Below are positions 9,503-16,292 of a stretch of DNA of 64,000 nucleotides, piece after piece (the stretch's first letter is position 1; the number at the start of each line of letters is the position of its first letter). The notes below the pieces were generated by a model. The model was given only the letters and a program-made list of their open reading frames with translations, was not told where the DNA came from and ran no database searches. The stretch is from assembly GCF_032017025.1 (NCBI RefSeq), contig NZ_DALZQO010000006.1:69865-133864 (forward strand), read 5' to 3'. The translations under genes were made by a program, and so were the position numbers. This DNA is from Hydrogenoanaerobacterium sp032017025 (GTDB lineage Bacteria > Bacillota > Clostridia > Oscillospirales > Ruminococcaceae).

Positions 9503-10129
9503 ATGATTGAGCTTGAGAAAAAGTATTATTTTACAGACTGTGTTATTTTTACCCGGACAGAGACATTTTTAAATAATCAAAGTGATTTTGCTGTGGCTAA
9601 CTTGGGGGAACAACTGCAGACAGACACCTATTACGATACTGCCGAAGGTGTACTTAGAACCGCAAAAGCATCTCTGCGCATTCGTGAAAAATCCGGAAGG
9701 TATACGCTTACGGTCAAGTCTCCTCCCAATAAAAGCGGCGACGGCACGCAGCCACTGGAGCGCGAGGAGGCAGAACTTGAGTTAGAGAGCAGCAGTTTGG
9801 ATGAGCAGATCGGCTTTATTCTCAAGCATCTGAATTTTTTCGACGGAAAAGCCTCTTTTTCACCGTGTTTAACAATTAAAAATAAAAGAAGCACCTTTTT
9901 GCTCAAAGGGATAAACGCAGTGCTGGAGATGGTGTTTGACCAGGTAACCTATGAAAACCCTGTAAAGAAAACTGCCCGAGAGTATCAGATTGAAATTGAA
10001 CTTAAATCGGGCGGTACCGGAAAAGAAGAACTTTTGCAGTTTGCAGATTCTCTCGAACGGAATGTTTCCGGCTTAATCCCCACGCAAGATTCCAAATATC
10101 AGCGGGGCATGCAGCTTGTTTCGCTATGA
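9503..10129 (+). CDS. CYTH domain protein (inorganic triphosphatase / thiamine-triphosphatase-like)
   Basis: CYTH proteins fold as a tunnel barrel that binds triphosphates; bacterial members are often inorganic tripolyphosphatases or class IV adenylate cyclases. The signature ExExK is at the very N-terminus (residues 3-7, IELEKKY). It is followed by the basic and acidic strands typical of the tunnel (YYDTAEGVL, SLRIREKSGRYTLTVKSP, EREEAELELE). Length is 208 residues. The ATG follows CGAAAGGATGG. No CHAD domain is fused. The substrate cannot be told from sequence. It probably shares the radC promoter, and no clear terminator is visible downstream. Confidence 0.8.
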   Translation: MIELEKKYYFTDCVIFTRTETFLNNQSDFAVANLGEQLQTDTYYDTAEGVLRTAKASLRIREKSGRYTLTVKSPPNKSGDGTQPLEREEAELELESSSLDEQIGFILKHLNFFDGKASFSPCLTIKNKRSTFLLKGINAVLEMVFDQVTYENPVKKTAREYQIEIELKSGGTGKEELLQFADSLERNVSGLIPTQDSKYQRGMQLVSL

Positions 10130-10230
10130 GCGGTTTGGCCTATTCCGGCAACATAATTCAATGCACCATGCCTGCTTCTTTTTCAGAGTGGTTTGTGTCG
10201 CATTATGCTCTTTATTGCGTGCTGTCACTC

Positions 10231-10262
10231 AATTTTCAAGTACAATTTAGACAATGAAAATT
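10231..10262. repeat. Inverted repeat in the intergenic region before eutG
   Basis: Eight-base arms AATTTTCA (10231-10238) and TGAAAATT (10255-10262) flank a 16-base centre, ending about 40 bases upstream of the eutG -35 box. It could be an operator or chance. The remainder of 10130-10303 shows no gene or terminator. Confidence 0.3.
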
Positions 10263-10303
10263 AGATATGTTCCACAAACTATTGTAAAATTATAAGAAAA
10301 CAC

Positions 10304-10332
10304 TTGACAATCAATGCACCTGAGCATAATAT
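10304..10332 (+). promoter_or_regulatory. Sigma-A promoter of eutG
   Basis: Consensus TTGACA (10304-10309), 17-base spacer, TAATAT (10327-10332). The same two hexamers with the same spacing recur before eutS. Transcription starting near 10340 would include the whole antitermination leader. Confidence 0.85.
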
Positions 10333-10348
10333 AAAGCTAGTTATTTAG

Positions 10349-10433
10349 GCAGAGTACGAAGTAGTGTTCTGCTGAGAAAAATGATGATAAAACGTGATGA
10401 AACGTCTTGATCGGTTAGGTCAGGACGTTTTTT
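10349..10433 (+). promoter_or_regulatory. EutV-type antitermination leader of eutG (tandem hairpins overlapping a terminator)
   Basis: Hairpin P1 (10349-10372): arms GCAGAGTAC and GTGTTCTGC, loop GAAGTA. Hairpin P2 (10392-10405): arms ACGT and ACGT, loop GATGAA. The intrinsic terminator (10400-10433) has the 5' arm AAACGTCTTGATC and ends in six T; that arm uses the 3' half of P2, so P2 and terminator cannot form together. Tandem six-base-loop hairpins, the second competing with a terminator, are the known RNA target of ANTAR antiterminators such as EutV, which is encoded 2.3 kb downstream. The fold is by eye. Confidence 0.8.
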
Positions 10434-10463
10434 GCCGTTTTAAGGATTTGAGGAGGGGCAGTT

Positions 10464-11603
10464 TTGAATGTTTTTAACGCGCCGACAAAAATTTATATGG
10501 GCTCCCATGCTCTTTCCAGCGTGCTCAAGGATTCAAAGCGGGTTTTTATTGTAACCGATGCATTTATGGCTGAAAGCGGCAAGGTTGACTATATCCTCAA
10601 TCAACTCTATCGCATGGGTTCAGAGTTCCATATCTTTTCGCGCGTCAAACCCGACCCCGATATCTCAATCGTAACAAAAGGTGTTGAGGAGATTATAGAG
10701 TTTAAGCCCGACAGTGTTGTGGCCTTGGGCGGTGGGTCCCCCATTGATGCGGCAAAGGCAATCGTATTTTTTGCTGGTAAAGTGTATGATTTACGAGACT
10801 GCCCGTTTATCGCCATCCCTACAACCAGCGGAACCGGCTCTGAGGTAACCTGCTTTGCGGTGATTTCCGATCAAGAGAAACACATTAAATATCCGCTGCT
10901 CGACGATGCTCTTCTGCCGGATGCTGCAATTTTGGATGCGAGCCTGATACTCAGCGTGCCGCCCAATGTAACGGCTGATACCGGCATTGATGTTCTTACC
11001 CATGCAATTGAGGCATATGTATCTACAGCAGCTACCGATTTTTCCGATGCCGTTGCGGAAAAATCCATTAAATTAGTGTACAAGCATTTGCTTACTGCGT
11101 ATAACGAACCGGATAATTTTGAGGCAAGGCAAGGGATGCACAATGCCTCGTGCTTAGCGGGAATGGCTTTTAGCAATGCTTCGCTGGGGCTAAACCATAG
11201 CATGGCACATGCGCTGGGTGCACATGCAAAGCTGCCGCATGGCAGAGCCAATGCTATTTTGCTGCCCTATGTTATGAGTTATAACGCAGGCTGTACGGCA
11301 GAAGCACTGACTCCTTCCGCTGCGCGGTATGCCGAAATTGCCCGTATGCTCGGAATGGAGGCAACGAGCACCAGACAAAGTGCCCTCAACCTCATTCATA
11401 CGGTACGTAGATTTGTAAAAAAACTGCATATGCCTTCAACCATTGAGGCGGCGGGAGTTACCCCTGAAGCTTTTGAAAAAATGATTCATGAAATGGCTGA
11501 GAATGCCCTGGCAGACCGTTGTACTGCAACCAACCCCGCTCCGTGCTCAATAGAGAGCATCGAAAAAGTATATCGAAAAGCTTATACAGGAAAATTACCC
11601 TAA
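10464..11603 (+). CDS. eutG: Iron-containing alcohol dehydrogenase, EutG/PduQ type
   Basis: It reduces acetaldehyde to ethanol and recycles NADH to NAD for EutE, probably inside or at the microcompartment. The 379-residue product is a group III Fe-ADH. The N-terminal nucleotide-binding half has GGGSPIDAAKA near residue 92, and the metal site is in the C-terminal half (DTGIDVLTHAIEAY, GLNHSMAHALGAH, LPHGRANA) with the expected aspartate and three histidines. Start is TTG at 10464, five bases after GAGGAGGGG. It is the first gene of the eut locus, with its own promoter and EutV-type leader; eutS starts 220 bases downstream from a separate promoter. PduQ-like and EutG-like enzymes are hard to separate; the name follows context. 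Confidence 0.88.
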   Translation: MNVFNAPTKIYMGSHALSSVLKDSKRVFIVTDAFMAESGKVDYILNQLYRMGSEFHIFSRVKPDPDISIVTKGVEEIIEFKPDSVVALGGGSPIDAAKAIVFFAGKVYDLRDCPFIAIPTTSGTGSEVTCFAVISDQEKHIKYPLLDDALLPDAAILDASLILSVPPNVTADTGIDVLTHAIEAYVSTAATDFSDAVAEKSIKLVYKHLLTAYNEPDNFEARQGMHNASCLAGMAFSNASLGLNHSMAHALGAHAKLPHGRANAILLPYVMSYNAGCTAEALTPSAARYAEIARMLGMEATSTRQSALNLIHTVRRFVKKLHMPSTIEAAGVTPEAFEKMIHEMAENALADRCTATNPAPCSIESIEKVYRKAYTGKLP

Positions 11604-11606
11604 AAC

Positions 11607-11635
11607 TTGACAGCTGAGCATATAAGTGGTAATAT
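11607..11635 (+). promoter_or_regulatory. Sigma-A promoter of the main eut operon (before eutS)
   Basis: TTGACA (11607-11612), 17-base spacer, TAATAT (11630-11635), beginning four bases after the eutG stop. Hexamers and spacing equal those of the eutG promoter; both also share the string CTGAGCATA, but at different offsets. Confidence 0.85.
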
Positions 11636-11681
11636 GAACAATATAATATCCCTTGATAATACAAATTTGTTTAAAACTTCC

Positions 11682-11781
11682 ACGGAGTACGGTGTAGTGC
11701 CTGTCATGTTCAACAAATTCAAGGAGCGAACAACAAGAGCGACGAAGCTCCCCAAGATAGCCAGTATCTTGGGGGCTTTTC
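11682..11781 (+). promoter_or_regulatory. EutV-type antitermination leader of eutS
   Basis: P1 (11682-11704): arms ACGGAGTAC (one bulged A) and GTGCCTGT, loop GGTGTA. P2 (11737-11750): arms GAGC and GCTC, loop GACGAA. The terminator (11749-11781) has arms TCCCCAAGAT and ATCTTGGGGG, then CTTTTCT. The 3' end of P2 lies in the 5' arm of the terminator, so the two are exclusive. The layout and the GNNGNA loop pattern match the eutG leader. It explains the 188 bases between promoter and eutS start. Confidence 0.8.
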
Positions 11782-11822
11782 TGATTCTGAGTAATAACCA
11801 AGCGGGAAGGAGCTGCAGTGCT

Positions 11823-12173
11823 TTGTTTGAAGTGGAAGATAAACAGCGGATTATACAGGAGTTTGTACCGGGCAAACAGGTAACCTTAGCACATCTTATC
11901 GCAAACCCCGATGCGGACCTTCATAAAAAACTGGGGCTTACCGAAGCAAAAGGGGCTATCGGTATTTTAACCATCACACCCAGTGAGGCTGCTATTATTG
12001 CGGCGGATGTTGCAACTAAAGCGGCGGATGTCAGCATTGGTTTTGTTGACCGCTTTAGCGGGTCGCTCGTTATTACAGGCGATGTGGCTGCGGTCGAAGC
12101 CGCACTTAGGGCGGTATTAGAAGTGTTGGGTGGTCAACTGATGTTCTCCAAGGCACCAATTACAAAAACATAA
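11823..12173 (+). CDS. eutS: Ethanolamine microcompartment shell protein EutS (BMC hexamer)
   Basis: EutS is a circularly permuted, bent BMC-domain hexamer that forms shell edges. From the chosen start the protein has 116 residues, close to the usual 111-116, with EDKQRIIQEFVPGKQVTLAH near the N-terminus and the conserved GAIGILTITPSE, then ADVATKAADVSIGFVDRF. The start is TTG at 11823, ten bases after AAGGAG; the open frame runs further upstream but only through the leader hairpins, so longer versions are not credible. GTG at 11832 is an alternative but too far from the ribosome site. It is the first gene of the long eut operon. Confidence 0.93.
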   Translation: MFEVEDKQRIIQEFVPGKQVTLAHLIANPDADLHKKLGLTEAKGAIGILTITPSEAAIIAADVATKAADVSIGFVDRFSGSLVITGDVAAVEAALRAVLEVLGGQLMFSKAPITKT

Positions 12174-12182
12174 GGATATACT

Positions 12183-12614
12183 ATGAAAAAAATAATGCTG
12201 GTAGGCAGAATTGCCTCAGGGAAAACAACACTTTGCCAGTACCTCAACAATGAGACGCTGGAATATCATAAAACACAGACCATACAGGTAATTGGCGATA
12301 ACATGATCGATACACCCGGAGAATATCTGGAGAGACGAAACTATTACCGAGCACTGATTGTCACCTCGGTAGAAGCAGAGGTGATCGTGCTTGTGCAGGA
12401 TGCTACCGATGAGACCAATATGTTTGCACCCCAGTTTTCCACTATGTTTGCAAAGCCGGTTGTCGGCGTTGTAACAAAATGTGATTTGGCTCAACCCGAC
12501 GAGATAGAGAGGGCAAAGGAGTTTTTACGGTCGGCTGGTGCTGATCCGATCTTTGTAACCAGCAGTATAACAGGAGAGGGCTGCGAAGAGCTTTACACGT
12601 ATTTGAGCATATGA
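12183..12614 (+). CDS. eutP: EutP, P-loop GTPase-like ethanolamine utilisation protein
   Basis: EutP proteins belong to the Era/Ras-like P-loop fold; the Salmonella homologue has been reported as an acetate kinase. The 143 residues show the Walker A motif GRIASGKTT at 8-16, a G3-like DTPGE near 39 and the G4 specificity motif TKCD near 97. Length is normal. ATG at 12183 lies nine bases after the eutS stop, with AAGGATATACT as ribosome site. It is immediately upstream of the regulators eutV and eutW, the usual Firmicutes order. Whether it works as a kinase or a GTPase here is not visible. Confidence 0.93.
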   Translation: MKKIMLVGRIASGKTTLCQYLNNETLEYHKTQTIQVIGDNMIDTPGEYLERRNYYRALIVTSVEAEVIVLVQDATDETNMFAPQFSTMFAKPVVGVVTKCDLAQPDEIERAKEFLRSAGADPIFVTSSITGEGCEELYTYLSI

Positions 12615-12623
12615 GGTGAACCA

Positions 12624-13208
12624 ATGGAAGAGACGGCAAAAAAAATACGGGTCGTCATAGCCGATGACGAGCCAATTACAAGAATGGATTTAAAAGAGAT
12701 TCTGGAAGCTGAGCATTATCAGGTGGTAGGCGAGGCGGCTGATGGTTTTGATGCCGTAGAAATTTGTAAGCAGCTACACCCGGATTTGGTGCTTATGGAT
12801 ATTAAAATGCCATTGCTGGACGGGCTTTCGGCAGCTCACATTATATTCTGCGAAGATTTGGCAGATACCGTCATACTGCTCACGGCTTACAGTGAGCGCG
12901 TGTTTATTGATGAAGCAAAGACAATTGGCGTTTCGGGCTATCTTGTCAAGCCCATTGATGAGAAGTCACTGATTCCCAATATTGAGCTTTCTGTTGCGCG
13001 CAGCAAGGAGATTAAAAGGCTGAAAAAAGATATTGCAAAGGTATCTGAGCGATTGGAAAGCCGTGGAATTATAGAAAAAGCAAAAGGCAAAATTATGGAG
13101 CAGCAAAACATGAATGAGCAGGATGCTTATGACTACATCCGAAACTTGAGTTTGACGAAAAACCTTTCCATGCGGCGCGTTGCCGAGTTTATTCTGTTAA
13201 AAAACTAG
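12624..13208 (+). CDS. eutV: EutV, response regulator with ANTAR RNA-binding antiterminator domain
   Basis: EutV is activated by the EutW kinase in response to ethanolamine; it binds tandem hairpins in eut leader RNAs and prevents terminator formation. The 194-residue product has a CheY-like receiver (residues 8-122) with the acidic pocket DDE near 14, the phospho-acceptor aspartate in LVLMDIKMP at about 58 and the lysine in GYLVKP. The C-terminal ANTAR domain (139-194) starts at RGIIEKAKGKIM and ends AEFILLKN. ATG follows TGAGGTGAACC, 9 bases after eutP. Three matching leader sites are present in this window, before eutG, eutS and eutA. Confidence 0.96.
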   Translation: MEETAKKIRVVIADDEPITRMDLKEILEAEHYQVVGEAADGFDAVEICKQLHPDLVLMDIKMPLLDGLSAAHIIFCEDLADTVILLTAYSERVFIDEAKTIGVSGYLVKPIDEKSLIPNIELSVARSKEIKRLKKDIAKVSERLESRGIIEKAKGKIMEQQNMNEQDAYDYIRNLSLTKNLSMRRVAEFILLKN

Positions 13209-13217
13209 GAATGGGGC

Positions 13218-14654
13218 ATGGATGCTATGGACATCATTAAGGATCTATGCAAAAAACATACTGATTTGACCGAAGAAGAGATTGGCATCATCCAAGCGAT
13301 GAGCTTCTGCCTTCAGCCACTGGCAAATTTAGAGGACGCCGATATTTTTGTGGATTGCCCCGCACGTGATGGGGATGCGATTGTTGTGGCGGAAGCAAAG
13401 CCTCAGGGTGTTCCATCATCATACAAAAAAAGCGTCGTGGGGTTGCTTGCCAAGCAGGAAAACGAGCCTGCCGTGGCTCGCACCTTTCGCCTGGGCGTTG
13501 CTACCAAGCAGATGAAGGCCGTTACACAAGAGAGCACCAATGTCATCCAGTCGGTAGAGCCTATCAAAAATAAAAACAGGGTAATCGGGGTTCTCATCCG
13601 TGAAAAGCGTGTGGATGACGAACGTGGTATCGGCGAACGTATTCATTTTTCCCAGCAGGGCTACGAAAAATTTGCCGACGCTCTCTCGCGTATGGTAGAG
13701 GAAGACGGCTGGCTCACCGAGTACATAGACGAAGCACTGATCATGGTAAACGAAAAAGGTATTGTTTCCTTTCGTAATACGCTTGCAAAAGATCTCTACA
13801 ATAAACTTGGATATGTAGAGGATATTTTAGGGATGCCCTATGAAAATGTCTTGCTGCATGGTTCTGAGCTGAACAGCAGCGATAAGGACAGTAACTATTC
13901 CGCGGTGGAAGTGAGCATTGGCAAGCACTATTTGAATGTGAAGCAGATTGCACTCAAGAAAAACGGTATCAGCTTTGCGGTAGTCATCCGTGACGTTACA
14001 CCCATTCGAGAAAAGGAAAAAGAGCTGATTTTAAAATCGGTTGCGATTAAAGAGATGCACCACCGGGTAAAAAATAATTTGCAGACAATTGCAAGCCTCT
14101 TACGGCTGCAGGTTCGCCGCAGCGGAAACGAGGAAACCAAGCTGGTGCTTGGGGAGAGCATGAATCGTATTCTTTCGATTGCCACCACGCACGAACTGCT
14201 GGCACAGGGCGGCATAGATCAAGTTAAAATAGGCGAAGTCATTGTAAATATTAAAAACAATACGGTACGCTACTTTGCCAGCCCCCACTTTAACGTCTCA
14301 ATCCTGCTGGAGGGCGATGACTTCCACGTGGATTCCGATATTGCAACCTCGGTGGCGCTTATCATCAATGAGCTGCTGCAAAATTCCCTTCAATATGCAT
14401 TTCAAGAAACAGATACCGGGCTTGTCCGCATAGTGGTCACCCATGGGGAGCTGTATTCTCAGATAGAGGTGATTGACAACGGAAGCGGTTTTGATATCGA
14501 GAGTGTACCGCAAAACCGTCTGGGTCTCAGCATCGTTTCCACGCTGGTGAAAGACAAGCTTGGGGGGAACCTCACCATCGAAACTTCACCGGAGGGAACC
14601 AGCGTTACCTTTAACTTTAAAAATCAAATTATGAATATGGTTGGCGTGACGTAA
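13218..14654 (+). CDS. eutW: EutW, ethanolamine-responsive sensor histidine kinase
   Basis: EutW phosphorylates EutV. The 478-residue protein has no transmembrane segment, so it is cytosolic. Residues 1-150 resemble the GAF-like N-terminal domain of PdtaS-type kinases. A PAS-like domain follows near 173-265 (EYIDEALIMVNEKG). The dimerisation helix of the HisKA_2 type carries the phospho-histidine near 280 (EMHHRVKNNLQTIASL). The HATPase domain covers about 365-478 (NELLQNSLQYAF, DNGSGFD, RLGLSIV). ATG at 13218 follows AGGAATGGGG, ten bases after eutV. The stop codon lies inside hairpin P1 of the eutA leader, so translation termination and leader folding may influence each other. Confidence 0.95.
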   Translation: MDAMDIIKDLCKKHTDLTEEEIGIIQAMSFCLQPLANLEDADIFVDCPARDGDAIVVAEAKPQGVPSSYKKSVVGLLAKQENEPAVARTFRLGVATKQMKAVTQESTNVIQSVEPIKNKNRVIGVLIREKRVDDERGIGERIHFSQQGYEKFADALSRMVEEDGWLTEYIDEALIMVNEKGIVSFRNTLAKDLYNKLGYVEDILGMPYENVLLHGSELNSSDKDSNYSAVEVSIGKHYLNVKQIALKKNGISFAVVIRDVTPIREKEKELILKSVAIKEMHHRVKNNLQTIASLLRLQVRRSGNEETKLVLGESMNRILSIATTHELLAQGGIDQVKIGEVIVNIKNNTVRYFASPHFNVSILLEGDDFHVDSDIATSVALIINELLQNSLQYAFQETDTGLVRIVVTHGELYSQIEVIDNGSGFDIESVPQNRLGLSIVSTLVKDKLGGNLTIETSPEGTSVTFNFKNQIMNMVGVT

Positions 14655-14727
14655 CGTTTAACCGCAATAAAACCAGGCGATGAAGCTCGGAAAACAAGGG
14701 GTATCCTTGTATTCCGGGCTCTTTTTT
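14639..14727 (+). promoter_or_regulatory. EutV-type antitermination leader of eutA, overlapping the eutW stop codon
   Basis: P1 (14639-14663): arms GGTTGGCGT and ACGTTTAACC (one bulged T), loop GACGTA; it spans the eutW stop TAA (14652-14654). P2 (14676-14687): short arms GGC and GCT (one wobble pair), loop GATGAA. The terminator (14684-14727) has arms AGCTCGGAA-ACAAGG and CCTTGT-TTCCGGGCT (one A/A mismatch) and a T6 run. Its 5' arm takes the 3' arm of P2. No promoter is visible, so this site acts on read-through from the eutS promoter and gates eutA and everything downstream. Confidence 0.78.
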
Positions 14728-14748
14728 ACAGAAAGGTCGGCGATCACT

Positions 14749-16179
14749 TTGAGAGAAGTAGTCCTTAGTGTAGGTATCGATATTGGTACTTCGACAACCC
14801 AACTCATTTTTAGCAGACTTACCATCGAAAACCTTGCAACCAGCTATACGGTACCGCGTATCAGTATTGTGGATAAAGAGGTAACTTATCGCAGTGACAT
14901 CTACTTTACACCGCTGCTTTCTCCCACTGAGATCGATGCGGAGGCGGTGAAAGAGATTGTCCGTACCGAATACCAGAAAGCAGAGGTTAAGCCTGCAGAT
15001 ATTAAAACCGGAGCGGTTATAATCACCGGTGACACGGCACGCAAGCAAAATGCAAATCAGGTACTCGCAACATTGAGTGGGCTTGCAGGTGATTTCGTAG
15101 TTGCTACCGCAGGGCCCGATTTAGAATCGGTTCTGTCGGCACGTGGGGCGGGAGCAGATAAGCTTTCAAAAGAAAAGCGGCTCACTGTGGCGAACCTCGA
15201 TGTTGGAGGAGGCACCAGCAACCTCGCAGTCTATTCCAAAGGTCGGCTTATAGGGGTTGCCTGCCTTGATATCGGCGGTAGATTAATCAAAATTGAACAT
15301 GGAAAGATCACCTATATTTATCATAAAATACAGGAGCTTGCCAAGCAAAACGGAATAAGCATTGCGGTGGGCGAAACGGCAGACGCTGCCAAGCTGCGCA
15401 AAATTTGCACCTTAATGGCAGAGCTTCTGGCGCAGGCGCTACACCTTGCACCGCCGGGCGGATATTACAACCGCATTTTTACCAATGACGGTAAGGAGCT
15501 CCCTCATGAGCCGTCCATCCAAGCAGTCACCTTTTCGGGGGGGGTTGCAGACTATGTTTATAATCCGCCGGATGAAGACGTATTTAAATTTGGTGACATC
15601 GGAATCATGCTCGGGGAGGAAATCCAAAAAAATACCCATTTTGCAAAGGTGGAACTCCTTCGAGCGGCTGAAACCATTCGTGCAACGGTGGTGGGCGCGG
15701 GTACCCATACCACCGAAATCAGCGGCAGCACAATTTCATATGCAAAAGATAAGCTGCCCATTAAAAACATCCCTATACTGAAGGTTTCGCAAGAGGAAGA
15801 AGCATCGCTGGAGACGCTGGCAGCCTCAATACGAAGCCAAATTCCATTATACATGCCACAGGGAAAGATGGAACAGATTGCCATTGCTTTTACCGGCGAA
15901 AACCGCACCAGCTTTACAGAAATTCAATCACTGGCAGCGGCTGTAATTGATGGTGCGCAGGAAGTAATCCAGCATGAGTATCCCATCATTATTGTCATTG
16001 AAAACGATATCGGAAAAGCGCTTGGTCATGCGCTCAACGTTCAGCTGAATCACAAAAAGGATGTCATCTGTATTGACGGCATTCAGACGCTCAGCGGCGA
16101 TTACATCGATATCGGAGAACCAATTGCCGACGGGCGTGTGGTACCTGTCGTAATCAAGACCCTAATTTTTAACACATAA
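14749..16179 (+). CDS. eutA: EutA, reactivating factor of ethanolamine ammonia-lyase
   Basis: EutA is an actin/Hsp70-fold ATPase that exchanges damaged cobalamin on EutBC for fresh adenosylcobalamin. From TTG at 14749 the protein has 476 residues, the usual length. The nucleotide-binding motifs GIDIGTSTTQ near residue 9 and ANLDVGGGTSN near 150 are present. The open frame extends further upstream, but only through the leader terminator, so I choose the TTG, which follows AGAAAGG by 12 bases. That spacing is a little long and the start is therefore less certain than the gene. It lies directly upstream of its client eutBC. Confidence 0.93.
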   Translation: MREVVLSVGIDIGTSTTQLIFSRLTIENLATSYTVPRISIVDKEVTYRSDIYFTPLLSPTEIDAEAVKEIVRTEYQKAEVKPADIKTGAVIITGDTARKQNANQVLATLSGLAGDFVVATAGPDLESVLSARGAGADKLSKEKRLTVANLDVGGGTSNLAVYSKGRLIGVACLDIGGRLIKIEHGKITYIYHKIQELAKQNGISIAVGETADAAKLRKICTLMAELLAQALHLAPPGGYYNRIFTNDGKELPHEPSIQAVTFSGGVADYVYNPPDEDVFKFGDIGIMLGEEIQKNTHFAKVELLRAAETIRATVVGAGTHTTEISGSTISYAKDKLPIKNIPILKVSQEEEASLETLAASIRSQIPLYMPQGKMEQIAIAFTGENRTSFTEIQSLAAAVIDGAQEVIQHEYPIIIVIENDIGKALGHALNVQLNHKKDVICIDGIQTLSGDYIDIGEPIADGRVVPVVIKTLIFNT

Positions 16180-16253
16180 GCCAAGCAGCCCAATCTGCCA
16201 AAACTGGTTCAACTGTGCTGCGGGAAGAACTGGTTTTGAGAGACAACAAAATA

Positions 16254-16274
16254 TCACTATGTAAAGCATAGTGA
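16254..16274 (+). repeat. Hairpin just upstream of the eutB ribosome site
   Basis: Perfect 8-bp stem TCACTATG/CATAGTGA with a five-base loop, ending a few bases before GAGAGGTGA. There is no T run and no six-base GNNGNA loop, so it is neither a terminator nor an obvious EutV site. An RNA-processing or stability element is possible. A direct repeat AACTGGTT occurs just upstream (near 16202 and 16228). Confidence 0.6.
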
Positions 16275-16292
16275 GCGAGAGGTGAAAGTATT

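Noticed and set aside
11607..11822. N-terminal extension of EutS through the leader
   Set aside because: The open frame covers the antitermination hairpins and terminator, and EutS homologues are about 111-116 residues.
16180..16292. Fourth EutV antitermination site before eutB
   Set aside because: The hairpins there have no six-base GNNGNA loop and no terminator follows.
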